A stretch of 64,000 bases of DNA from Aureibaculum marinum (lineage in GTDB: Bacteria; Bacteroidota; Bacteroidia; Flavobacteriales; Flavobacteriaceae): positions 248,001 to 312,000 of the forward strand of contig NZ_RPFJ01000011.1 in the NCBI RefSeq assembly GCF_003813905.1, written 5' to 3'. A program made the translations under genes and the position numbers. A model generated the notes under the pieces. The model had not been told where the DNA came from. It was given only the letters and a program-made list of their open reading frames with translations, and made no database searches. This document shows, piece by piece, positions 26,976 to 35,555 of the stretch; position 1 is the stretch's first letter, and every line of letters starts with the position of its first letter.

Positions 26976-27557
26976 TTACCAAAATATGCGTTCGGTAAGC
27001 ATTGGTATTACTATCCCAATAACTATAGAAGACATTACTAATACCCAATCTCTTTTTGAGACTCTTAAAAAGTATTGAATTACATACCCAACAGTTAAAA
27101 TAGTTAAAACAATTATAACTTGGGCAATTTCTATACCAAGTGCAAATTCTAATAATGGTAGTAACTTTGCTTCACTATCATCTATTAACATTCTAAAATA
27201 ATTTGAAAATCCCAAACCGTGTATCAAACCAAAAAAAAGAGCAAAGATTAAATTAATATTTGAACTTTTTTGTTTGCTTTTTTTAATTGTTAAAATATTT
27301 ACCAAAGCAGTGATAAAAATGGTTAACGGAATTAAAAATTCTACAATGTTAACATTAATATTTACAACTTTATAAGCTGCTAATGTTAAGGTTAATGTAT
27401 GTCCTATAGTAAAAAGTGTTACCAACCATATCACTTTTTTCCAATTACTAAAGCTATATATTACAGCTAATGCAATTAAAAAAACAATATGGTCATACGC
27501 TTGCCAGTCTAATACATGATACAAGCCGAGCTTTAAGTATAGGATAAAATCTTCCAT
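26976..27557 (-). CDS. HupE/UreJ family membrane protein
   Basis: 193 residues from ATG 27557 (MEDFILYLKLGLYHVLDW). Seven hydrophobic segments are visible. Signature residues of HupE/UreJ are present: GLYHVLDWQAYDHIVFL near the start, FTIGHTLTLTLAAYKVV in the middle and LIHGLGFSNYF further on, with His residues thought to handle nickel or another metal. No hydrogenase or urease genes lie nearby, so the metal and role are open. An in-frame TTG five codons upstream is less likely as a start. Confidence 0.85.
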   Translation of the reverse strand: MEDFILYLKLGLYHVLDWQAYDHIVFLIALAVIYSFSNWKKVIWLVTLFTIGHTLTLTLAAYKVVNINVNIVEFLIPLTIFITALVNILTIKKSKQKSSNINLIFALFFGLIHGLGFSNYFRMLIDDSEAKLLPLLEFALGIEIAQVIIVLTILTVGYVIQYFLRVSKRDWVLVMSSIVIGIVIPMLTERIFW

Positions 27558-27628
27558 GGGGTAAAAATACAAATTCTTAAAAACAAATTAAGAACATAAT
27601 TAGCACAAACTTTGTTAAATTGCACTGT

Positions 27629-27636
27629 TAAATTTG
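27629..27636 (+). promoter_or_regulatory. Promoter -7 box ending 4 nt before the rsmI start codon
   Basis: TAAATTTG followed by CAGA and ATG (27641). The predicted transcription start coincides with the start codon. The nearest upstream TTG (27612-27614) leaves only a 14-bp spacer, shorter than usual. Confidence 0.55.
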
Positions 27637-27640
27637 CAGA

Positions 27641-28315
27641 ATGATTTCAAAACTATATATCGTCCCTACTCCAATTGGTAACTTAGAAGATATTACTTTA
27701 AGGGCTATTCATACGTTAAAAGAAGTTGACACTATTTTGGCAGAAGATACTCGTACTTCAGGTAAATTACTTAAATATTTTAATATTGAGACGCCAATGC
27801 AAAGTCATCATATGCATAATGAACATAAGATGGTCTCTAGGCTAGTAGAACGTTTAAAGTCTGGTGAGTCTATTGCTTTGATTTCTGATGCGGGAACACC
27901 AGCAATTTCTGATCCAGGGTTTTTGTTAACTCGAGCTTGTGTTGAAAATAATATTGAAGTAGAATGTTTACCTGGAGCAACTGCATTTGTTCCAGCTTTG
28001 GTAAATAGTGGATTGCCAAATGATAAGTTTGTGTTTGAAGGGTTTTTGCCTATAAAAAAAGGAAGGCAAACTCGATTAGAATTATTGGCAGAAGAGCCTA
28101 GAACAATTATATTTTATGAGTCTCCTCATAAATTAATAAAAACCTTAACTCAATTTGTTCAATATTTTGGAGAGACTAGAAGAATTTCAGTATCTCGAGA
28201 ATTGACAAAATTGTATGAAGAAACAATACGAGGAACCTTAAAAGAGGTATTGATACACTTTGAGAATAAACCACCTAAAGGAGAATTTGTTTTGGTTGTT
28301 GAGGGCAAAAAATAA
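27641..28315 (+). CDS. rsmI: 16S rRNA (cytidine-1402-2'-O)-methyltransferase RsmI
   Basis: 224 residues. It methylates the ribose of C1402 in the ribosomal decoding centre, using SAM. The tetrapyrrole-methylase fold begins with LYIVPTPIGNLEDITLRAI, followed by LAEDTRTSGKLL, ALISDAGTPAISDPGF, CLPGATAFVPAL and FVFEGFLP, the conserved order for RsmI. It is shorter than the E. coli enzyme because the C-terminal extension is missing, which is usual in Bacteroidota. It is a single gene ending in an unusually long palindromic terminator. Confidence 0.95.
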   Translation: MISKLYIVPTPIGNLEDITLRAIHTLKEVDTILAEDTRTSGKLLKYFNIETPMQSHHMHNEHKMVSRLVERLKSGESIALISDAGTPAISDPGFLLTRACVENNIEVECLPGATAFVPALVNSGLPNDKFVFEGFLPIKKGRQTRLELLAEEPRTIIFYESPHKLIKTLTQFVQYFGETRRISVSRELTKLYEETIRGTLKEVLIHFENKPPKGEFVLVVEGKK

Positions 28316-28358
28316 GTATTGTGTTAGTAGTTTAAAGTAAACAGTTGTTCTAAATATA

Positions 28359-28410
28359 TTTTAAAAGAATAAAAACCACATCAATTGATGTGGTTTTTAT
28401 TCTTTTAAAA
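28359..28410. terminator. Bidirectional terminator, 52-bp perfect palindrome
   Basis: Arms of 26 bp (28359-28384 and 28385-28410) without a mismatch, centred on tcaa/ttga. The core is aaaaaccacatcaa with T-rich and A-rich outer arms, so either strand gives a stem followed by U-rich RNA. It serves the convergent rsmI and flotillin genes. Confidence 0.88.
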
Positions 28411-28422
28411 GGTGTAGCTTAG

Positions 28423-29868
28423 TTATTCTGTAGTATCTTCTTCTGATTTTTCATTTTTAGCTTTACTTTCATTGGTGGGCTTGTTTTCATCTGTATTTTC
28501 AACTTTCTCACCTTTTAAATAATTGGGCAGTTGCATACCTGCCATATTAAACATTTCTTGTAATGGAGGTACTGCTTTATACATGCCTGAAATAAAGTTA
28601 GAAGTTGAGGTTTTTCCATCTTTTCCTCCACCATTTTCCCAAACCGTAACTTTATCAATTTTAATATTTTTAATTGCTTCAGCTTGTGTTTTAACCAATT
28701 CAGGTAATTTATCAGCAACTAAGAGCAATACTGCATCTTTAGAATTGTTACCAGCAGCTTTCACTATTTGGTCTAAACCTTGAGCTTGTCTGGTTAGTAT
28801 TTCATAAAGACCTTTTGCTTCAGCTTCTTTTTTCAAGAAAATGGCATCCGCTTCACCTTTTGCAATTCTTCTAATTTGTTCTGCTTGTGCTTCTGCAGCA
28901 ATTTCTATTTTTTTCTTATCTATTTGAGCTGGGACTATAATGTCTGCTCCTTGCTCAGCCTCTTTACGTTTAGCCCTAGCTTCTTCTGCAATTTTTTCGG
29001 CAGCATAAGCTTCTTCTAAGGCTTTTGCAGCTTGTACTTTTTCTGAAGCATTTGCAATTCTTTCAGCTTCTGCTTCCCTTGCTCTTCTTTCAGCATCTGA
29101 ATTTGCAATTTGAATTTTAGCAGTGTTTTCCCCTTCAACAGCATGAGCATTTGCTGCGGCTACTTGAATACGTTGATCTTGAACAGCTTGTGCTTCTCCA
29201 ATAGCTCCATCTCTATCTTTTTGAGATACTGATATTTTGGCGTCGTTAATTGCTTTTGCTGCAGCTTCTTTACCAAGAGCTTCAATATATCCTGACTCAT
29301 CGTGAATATCTGTAATATTAACGTTGATTAATTTTAATCCTACTTTTTTTAATTCCGCTTCTACACTGTGTGTAATATGTGATAAAAACTGATCTCGATC
29401 TGAATTAATCTCTTCAATATCCATGGAAGCGACCACTAAACGTAATTGACCAAAAATAATTTCTTGAGCTAAGTCTTTTACGGCATCTAGTGTTAAGCCT
29501 AATAATCTTTCTGCAGCATTTTGCATAACGCTAGGTTCTGTTGAAATACCAATAGTAAATCTTGAAGGTACATTAACACGGATATTTTGCTTACTTAAGG
29601 CATTGGTTAAATTAACCTCAATGGACATTGGGGTTAAATCTAAAAATTCATAATCTTGAATAATAGGCCAGATAAACGCAGCACCACCATGAATGCATTT
29701 AGCAGACATACCACCACCAGTTTTACCATAAACTACTAAAATTTGATCTGAAGGACAACGCTTGTACCTTCGCATCATTGAAAATATAAAAATAAATAAT
29801 ATTATAACGACAGCGGCAACTAAGTAAATTCCGCTAAAAAATTCAGATTGGATAATTAATAAATTCAT
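28423..29868 (-). CDS. Flotillin family protein
   Basis: 481 residues. One N-terminal membrane helix (IYLVAAVVIILFIFIFSMM) is followed by an SPFH/band-7 domain (about 35-200: RCPSDQILVVYGKTGGG; IRVNVPSRFTIGIS) and a long Ala/Glu/Lys coiled coil (about 200-345, EAEAERIANASEKVQAAKAL). The C-terminal region holds GLDQIVKAAG and ends in an acidic tail. It forms membrane scaffolds for functional microdomains. It belongs with the 197-residue NfeD-like membrane protein encoded 88 bp upstream. Confidence 0.93.
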   Translation of the reverse strand: MNLLIIQSEFFSGIYLVAAVVIILFIFIFSMMRRYKRCPSDQILVVYGKTGGGMSAKCIHGGAAFIWPIIQDYEFLDLTPMSIEVNLTNALSKQNIRVNVPSRFTIGISTEPSVMQNAAERLLGLTLDAVKDLAQEIIFGQLRLVVASMDIEEINSDRDQFLSHITHSVEAELKKVGLKLINVNITDIHDESGYIEALGKEAAAKAINDAKISVSQKDRDGAIGEAQAVQDQRIQVAAANAHAVEGENTAKIQIANSDAERRAREAEAERIANASEKVQAAKALEEAYAAEKIAEEARAKRKEAEQGADIIVPAQIDKKKIEIAAEAQAEQIRRIAKGEADAIFLKKEAEAKGLYEILTRQAQGLDQIVKAAGNNSKDAVLLLVADKLPELVKTQAEAIKNIKIDKVTVWENGGGKDGKTSTSNFISGMYKAVPPLQEMFNMAGMQLPNYLKGEKVENTDENKPTNESKAKNEKSEEDTTE

Positions 29869-29956
29869 GTATTCGTTTTTTTATGATTTTTAAAAGGTTT
29901 CATGCAGTTTGCTAATAATCGTTCCCGTAAATTATTATGCTTTCAATATGCAGGTT

Positions 29957-30550
29957 TTATGTATTGTTTGATTTTGAATGGATTTCAACTAATAATATTT
30001 CGGCACTGACTATTTCAGTTACTTTTACTACAGTACCTGTTGGTAAATCTTTATTTTCATCTGTAAGGGCTTCTAATTCACGTAATGCACCTTGTACACG
30101 AATTTGAACTTTTCCAGTTTTGGAACGATTAGCTCCAATAGGTAAATAAACTTCGCCAATAGTGCCAATTGCATTTTTTATCTTTAAAGTGCCATCTTCC
30201 GCTAGTTTATGCATAAAATAAAAAAGAGAAGATGTCGCAACCATCATTAAAAGACCTGCAACTACTGAAATAATTAATGTGATTCCGCTAGATAAACCAG
30301 AACCACTACAAACCACTCCTGTCCATCCAAAAATGGTAAAAAATGCAATTAAATTTTTTAATGTAAAGAACTGGAATCCTACGCCACCGTCATCAGCTTC
30401 AAATTCTGTGCTATCTTCTAACATGTCACTATCCATACTTTCTCCTATAAAAGTAGAAATCATAATAATGAAAAAAATTATAGAGCCAATTAGGGCAATA
30501 ATCCAATAGGTTTGTTCAAAGGTTGACATGCCGTTAAAAAATTCTTGCAT
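29957..30550 (-). CDS. NfeD/YqiJ-like membrane protein, flotillin partner
   Basis: 197 residues. Three membrane helices (about 13-35, 65-85, 90-115), then a C-terminal OB-fold-like domain: NAIGTIGEVYLPIGANRSK, GKVQIRV, LPTGTVVKVTEIV and ILLVEI. This layout matches NfeD/YqiJ proteins, which are encoded next to flotillins and are thought to act with them. A second ATG at codon 8 is an alternative start. The short ESMDSDMLEDS loop after the first helix is acidic. Confidence 0.8.
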   Translation of the reverse strand: MQEFFNGMSTFEQTYWIIALIGSIIFFIIMISTFIGESMDSDMLEDSTEFEADDGGVGFQFFTLKNLIAFFTIFGWTGVVCSGSGLSSGITLIISVVAGLLMMVATSSLFYFMHKLAEDGTLKIKNAIGTIGEVYLPIGANRSKTGKVQIRVQGALRELEALTDENKDLPTGTVVKVTEIVSAEILLVEIHSKSNNT

Positions 30551-30800
30551 ATGAGTTAGTTTTTATTTTATTTGAGGTAAGATAGTTAAAGATAACTAAG
30601 GTAAGTAAAATTTTACAATATTTCCTATTTTTTATAGTAAGTCAAATAAATGGGTTTTGCTCCTTAATATCAAATATATACATTACATGGTTGCTATTCA
30701 AATTGATAAAATTTTGATAAGCATTAATTTTATTCATGGTAAAAATGAGTACCTTTCCATTGCGAAATTCTTTAAGTTAATAGCATAATAAGAATCTACA

Positions 30801-31388
30801 ATGCATAATTTATTAAAAAATATAAAAAAATGCGAAGTATGTAAATCATACTTGTCTTTAGGGCCAAGACCTGTTTTGGCGGCAAGTAAAGCATCTAAAA
30901 TTATAATTATTGGTCAAGCTCCAGGAATAAAAGTGCATAAAACAGGAATACCATGGGATGATCCTAGTGGAAAACAATTGCGAAAATGGTTGGATGTTAC
31001 TGATAATGAATTTTATGATGAAAATAAGTTTGCAATTGTACCTATGGGCTTTTGTTATCCTGGTAAAGGAAAATCAGGAGATTTACCTCCTAGGCCAGAA
31101 TGTGCACCTTTATGGCATCAACAGCTTTTATCTCAAATGCCAAAAGTAGAGTTGATTATATTAATTGGTATGTATGCCCAAAATTATTATTTGCAAAAAG
31201 AAGCTAAAAAGAATTTAACAGAAACGGTTAAGAATTACCATTTGTATTTACCAAAGTTTATAGTTTTACCTCACCCTTCACCTAGAAATCGTTTTTGGTT
31301 AACAAAAAACCCATGGTTTGAATTGGATGTGCTTCCTGTTTTAAAGGAAAAGGTTAAATCAATACTCCATTCAAGTGGTAATCTTTAA
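30801..31388 (+). CDS. Uracil-DNA glycosylase family protein with probable Fe-S cluster
   Basis: 195 residues. It should excise uracil from DNA. The water-activating motif region is IIIIGQAPGIKVHKTGIPW, and the DNA-intercalating motif is VLPHPSPRNRFW. Four cysteines at residues 11, 14, 85 and 101 (CEVC, GFCYPG, PECAPL) have the spacing of the [4Fe-4S]-binding cysteines of family-4 UDGs. The gene stands alone on the plus strand, converging with the T9SS protein gene. Substrate range cannot be read from the sequence. Confidence 0.88.
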   Translation: MHNLLKNIKKCEVCKSYLSLGPRPVLAASKASKIIIIGQAPGIKVHKTGIPWDDPSGKQLRKWLDVTDNEFYDENKFAIVPMGFCYPGKGKSGDLPPRPECAPLWHQQLLSQMPKVELIILIGMYAQNYYLQKEAKKNLTETVKNYHLYLPKFIVLPHPSPRNRFWLTKNPWFELDVLPVLKEKVKSILHSSGNL

Positions 31389-31423
31389 AAAGAAGGAAGT
31401 GTTTGATTTATTAGTCTAGAGAT

Positions 31424-33919
31424 TTATCTTCTAATTAAACTAAAATGGCCTTTTTTATTTCTTACAGTTCCGTTTTTGTCAATAAGCTGTACTTTAAACC
31501 AATAATCATTAGAAGGCATTGGTTTTCCATTATAAGTACCATCCCAACCTCCATCAGTGGTATCTAGTTTGGTCAATAGTTTTCCAAACCTATCATAGAT
31601 ATAAATTGTAGAAAGTTGAAAAGAGTTTTTATTAATTCCTTTTATTTGCCAAGTATCATTATAACCATCATTATTTGGGGTGAAAAATTTTGGAAAGCCA
31701 ATAACTGAAATTTCAATAGCTACAATTCCACAATTATTTTGTTCTCTAATATATAAGGTATGAATTCCAGCCGAAACATTTTCAAATAGTGGGTCTGTTT
31801 GGTATATTCCGTACTCGTCATCTAAAGAAAATTCATAATCGCCAATGCCTATACTTTCAGAATTTATAGTAATTGTATTGTTCTCAGAATCATCATGTAT
31901 TTGAATGTTGTTTAACGTAATATTCGCTAAATCAGAATATTTTACCGTTATTGTTTTAGAGGAAGAAGTGCAATTTAAATTGGACGTTGCAATTACTGTA
32001 TAAATACCTTTTGAGTTTACAGTTGCTGTAGGTTCTGTGCTAATTATTTCGTTATTTTCATTTTTCCATTCGTAAGAATAATCATCTAAGGCATTAAAGG
32101 TTTCAAGGGTAACAGAACCTATATTTAGGCATAAAGCAGTTTCGGAAACCACTTCAAATTCAGGTCTTGGATTTACAGTTAAAAGTAAACTTGGTCCTAT
32201 TCCATAACAGGCTCCGTCATCTGTATTTTCAACACGAATATAAAGACTTTCGGTATAAGGGGTTTTATTTATATAATCGGTTTGATTTGTAATATCATTT
32301 TTTTTCAATTGAGCATCATTGAGTGTTTTGTAATAGTAAACTTTTAAATTCTGATTGGAAGGAAATTGATTAAGTAATTGGTCAGAAGCCTTTGTAAGGT
32401 CAAAACTAGCAATGCCATCGTTGGCTTCTAGGTTGTCGCAAGTTGCTAAATTATATGTGAATTTTTCGGGAAAAGAGGTTGTTGAAACGTTAAGATTTAC
32501 TGTTGAAATGAGAAAACAACCGTTTAGATTTTCAACACGAGCATAAACAGTGGTTGCGGTTTTGCTGTTAAATGAATTGGGGTTGCTTATGCTGGTATTG
32601 TTATTTTCAGCATCTGCTATCGAGAGATGATATGTTGTGTTTAATTCATCATTTCCTTTTGTAATAAATGGGGTAGCTTCGTTTAAATTGAAAACGGTAT
32701 AACCATCTGCAACACCGTCAACATCACAATTTTTAAAGTTAAATACGGGGTCAATATCTGGTAATTCTTTTAGAGTTGCCTCTACTGGAATTCTAGGGCT
32801 TTCTTTACATCCAACAACAATTACTGATGCATAATATGTGGTTGTTGTAGTTATGGATGTATTAAATTGATTGCCAGTAAAAAGGATTGAACCGCCTGTT
32901 GGGCTATCGTGCCATACAACATTTCCTACATTTGATGTTGCTGTTAGTGTAATTTCTCCTTGACCACATCGTGTTGCTTTAGTTGTTGATGTTATTCCAG
33001 GAATGTACATTGTAGTACTTGCCGAAATATTAACAATTGGATCTTCGGGCATTCCTCCATATTCTACAATATATCCTTTAGGTTGAAAATCTCCATTAGC
33101 AGCCCCTGTATTGCTTAAATCGTTCCATGAACCTGATATACCTACACCAGGAGCTGTAATGTGTGCATAGTCTTCATCATCTAAATTGTTAGGTTCGCCA
33201 GTATTCCAAAAGGCGTATGTAGGTGAGCTGCCAGATGCAGAGCCATACCAAAAATAAGTGCCTTTTTCTGGTCCTGTTTCCCATTTCCAATTTCCTTCTT
33301 TTTCAGCGTCACTTCCACCTATCCATCCAGTACCTTTTGCTTGTTCTCCAGCTAATTTAGCTTCTTCTGTAGAGGTTATGGTAACTAAATAACCTTGTAG
33401 TCCATAATAAGTTCTACTTTCGGCTGCAACTTTAGCTTCTTTCCATGTAATTCCTACATCAGAAACATATTCGTAATAATGACCAGTTGAAGGTAAATAA
33501 TTTGCAGATCCTATAGTAAAAGAAAAAGATTTATAGCCAGAAACGGTAGCGGAATTATTGGTAAAAACAACGTCCTTTACAGCCGCAATTAAGTCTGTAT
33601 AACTTACTTCTGAGTTGGTAGTACTTTTTAATGTTAATTTTCCTTCAATGGCACTCCAAGTGGCACTTATATTGGGGTGATTGGAGGGGTTGTTTAGTTT
33701 TAATAAATCTTCTCCATTACTATAACCTTCTGATATTTGAATGTATAACGCTTTTATTGTAGTGTTTTCAGTGTCAATAATATTAAAATCAGTTACAATA
33801 TTAACTTCTGACAATGGACAATATACCGAGTTTCCTACAGTACTAATTGTGGTTTGTGTCCAGCTAAAAAAGGGAACTAAAAAAAATAGGATGTAAAAAT
33901 TGGGTATAAGCTTCTTCAA
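31424..33919 (-). CDS. Secreted C-type-lectin protein with type-B T9SS sorting domain
   Basis: 831 residues from a TTG codon, the only start that includes the signal peptide (MKKLIPNFYILFFLVPFFSW). Residues about 145-288 form a C-type lectin domain with the calcium/sugar motif EPNN (Glu242-Asn244) and WND (265-267); EPN usually specifies mannose-type sugars. Several beta-sandwich segments follow, including PKD/Ig-like units (SPTGGSILFTGNQF; CDVDGVADGYTVFNL). The last 85 residues are a gliding-motility-associated C-terminal domain (FFTPNNDGYNDTWQI, IYDRFGKLL, GGWDGTYNGK), which directs export by the type IX system. It probably binds surface or environmental glycans. Confidence 0.9.
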   Translation of the reverse strand: MKKLIPNFYILFFLVPFFSWTQTTISTVGNSVYCPLSEVNIVTDFNIIDTENTTIKALYIQISEGYSNGEDLLKLNNPSNHPNISATWSAIEGKLTLKSTTNSEVSYTDLIAAVKDVVFTNNSATVSGYKSFSFTIGSANYLPSTGHYYEYVSDVGITWKEAKVAAESRTYYGLQGYLVTITSTEEAKLAGEQAKGTGWIGGSDAEKEGNWKWETGPEKGTYFWYGSASGSSPTYAFWNTGEPNNLDDEDYAHITAPGVGISGSWNDLSNTGAANGDFQPKGYIVEYGGMPEDPIVNISASTTMYIPGITSTTKATRCGQGEITLTATSNVGNVVWHDSPTGGSILFTGNQFNTSITTTTTYYASVIVVGCKESPRIPVEATLKELPDIDPVFNFKNCDVDGVADGYTVFNLNEATPFITKGNDELNTTYHLSIADAENNNTSISNPNSFNSKTATTVYARVENLNGCFLISTVNLNVSTTSFPEKFTYNLATCDNLEANDGIASFDLTKASDQLLNQFPSNQNLKVYYYKTLNDAQLKKNDITNQTDYINKTPYTESLYIRVENTDDGACYGIGPSLLLTVNPRPEFEVVSETALCLNIGSVTLETFNALDDYSYEWKNENNEIISTEPTATVNSKGIYTVIATSNLNCTSSSKTITVKYSDLANITLNNIQIHDDSENNTITINSESIGIGDYEFSLDDEYGIYQTDPLFENVSAGIHTLYIREQNNCGIVAIEISVIGFPKFFTPNNDGYNDTWQIKGINKNSFQLSTIYIYDRFGKLLTKLDTTDGGWDGTYNGKPMPSNDYWFKVQLIDKNGTVRNKKGHFSLIRR

Positions 33920-34146
33920 AATTTATTAAATAATTAATTTAAAGGGAAGTAAAAGTAATCAATTTTATTTCATTGATTGTAATTACGTAATACTCAATTT
34001 TTAAGAGAAAATCAATACTATTTTAAATGAATAGTGTCGGTTTAACAAATTAAAAGTAGTAAACCAGAATAGATAAAAAAACAAGATGCTTTCATTAATA
34101 TTTTAAAAACATTTTGTAACTTTAGTGATTCTCAAACCTTACCTAA

Positions 34147-35553
34147 ATGAATATATTACATGTTAGTGCAGAGTGTTATCCTATTGCCAAAGTTGGAGGT
34201 TTGGCTGATGTTGTGGGCTCCTTACCTAAGTATCAGAATAAATTAGGGGTAACTAGTGAGGTAATTATGCCTTTTTATGATAATGCTTTTACTAAAACTC
34301 ATTCTTTTAAAACTATTATTAGCTCTAAAGTTAAGTTAGGTGTCTTTGACTTAGAAGTAAACATTTTAACCTTAGAAAACAATAACCTTGGTTACGATTT
34401 ATTTTTAGTTGATATACCTACGTTATTATTTAAAAACTATGTCTATTCTTCTGAGGATACTGAACGTTTTTTAGCTTTTCAAATAGCTGTATTAGATTGG
34501 GTTATTCAACGTGATAAAAAACCAACTATAATTCATTGTCATGATCATCATACGGGTTTAATTCCTTTTATGATGGCTCAATCACATAAATATAGTCAGC
34601 TAAAAAAAGTGGCTAGTATTACTACCATACACAATGCTCAATACCAAGGGTGGTTTTCTCATGATAAAGTATATATGATTCCAGAATTTGATTTTAATCA
34701 AGTTGGATTGATTGATTGGGATCATCAAATAAACCCACTAGCAGCAGCTATAAAATGTGCTTGGAAAGTTACTACGGTGTCTCCAAGTTACATGGAAGAA
34801 TTAAAAAGTAGTGCTAATGGATTAGAGAGCTTATTAAGTCATGAAAGTGGTAAATGTGTAGGTATTTTAAATGGAATTGATACCCAAGTTTGGAATCCAG
34901 AGACAGATGATTACATCGTAAAAAATTATTCACAAAAGACATTGAATTCTGGTAGAAATGCTAATAAAGATTGGTTGTGTAAAGAGTTTAACTTAGATCC
35001 GGAAAAACCTTTATTTTCATTTATAGGAAGGCTTGTTGGAGAAAAAGGAGCTGATTTATTTCCTAAATTATTTGACACTGCTTTAGAGCATTTAGATATT
35101 AATATTTTGTTATTAGGTTCAGGAGCAACAGATGTAGAAGACGCATTAGAAATGCTAACCTATAAGTACAAAGGAAAATACAATGCTTATATCGGTTATG
35201 ATGAAAAATTAGCTCATATTATTTATGCAGGGGCAGATTTTTTACTTATGCCATCTCGTGTTGAGCCTTGTGGGCTTAATCAAATGTATGCGTTACGCTA
35301 CGGAACCATTCCTATTGTTAATAGTATTGGAGGGTTAAAAGATACAGTTATTGATGTTGAAGGAGGAGGTTTTGGATTTATACATCATCAACTTACTGTT
35401 GAAGAGATTGTTAAAACTATGGAAAGAGCATTGGTTTTATACAAAAATCAGAAGAAGTTTAAAAATATTCGCAAGTTAATTATGGAGATAGACCATTCTT
35501 GGGATTCTTCTGCAAAAGCATATATAAATTTATATAAATCTTTAAATAACTAA
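34147..35553 (+). CDS. glgA: Glycogen synthase
   Basis: 468 residues, GT5 family; transfers glucose from ADP-glucose to growing glycogen. The N-terminal ADP-binding motif is KVGGLADVVGSLPK, followed by HCHDHHTGLIPF and TTIHNAQYQGWF; the C-terminal half has FIGRLVGEKGADL and MPSRVEPCGLNQMYALRYG, with the catalytic Glu of the retaining GT-B fold. The length is normal. glgC starts 2 nt after its stop codon, so the two are one operon. A degenerate box (TAACTTTA, 34117-34124) precedes it. Confidence 0.96.
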   Translation: MNILHVSAECYPIAKVGGLADVVGSLPKYQNKLGVTSEVIMPFYDNAFTKTHSFKTIISSKVKLGVFDLEVNILTLENNNLGYDLFLVDIPTLLFKNYVYSSEDTERFLAFQIAVLDWVIQRDKKPTIIHCHDHHTGLIPFMMAQSHKYSQLKKVASITTIHNAQYQGWFSHDKVYMIPEFDFNQVGLIDWDHQINPLAAAIKCAWKVTTVSPSYMEELKSSANGLESLLSHESGKCVGILNGIDTQVWNPETDDYIVKNYSQKTLNSGRNANKDWLCKEFNLDPEKPLFSFIGRLVGEKGADLFPKLFDTALEHLDINILLLGSGATDVEDALEMLTYKYKGKYNAYIGYDEKLAHIIYAGADFLLMPSRVEPCGLNQMYALRYGTIPIVNSIGGLKDTVIDVEGGGFGFIHHQLTVEEIVKTMERALVLYKNQKKFKNIRKLIMEIDHSWDSSAKAYINLYKSLNN

Positions 35554-35555
35554 TT

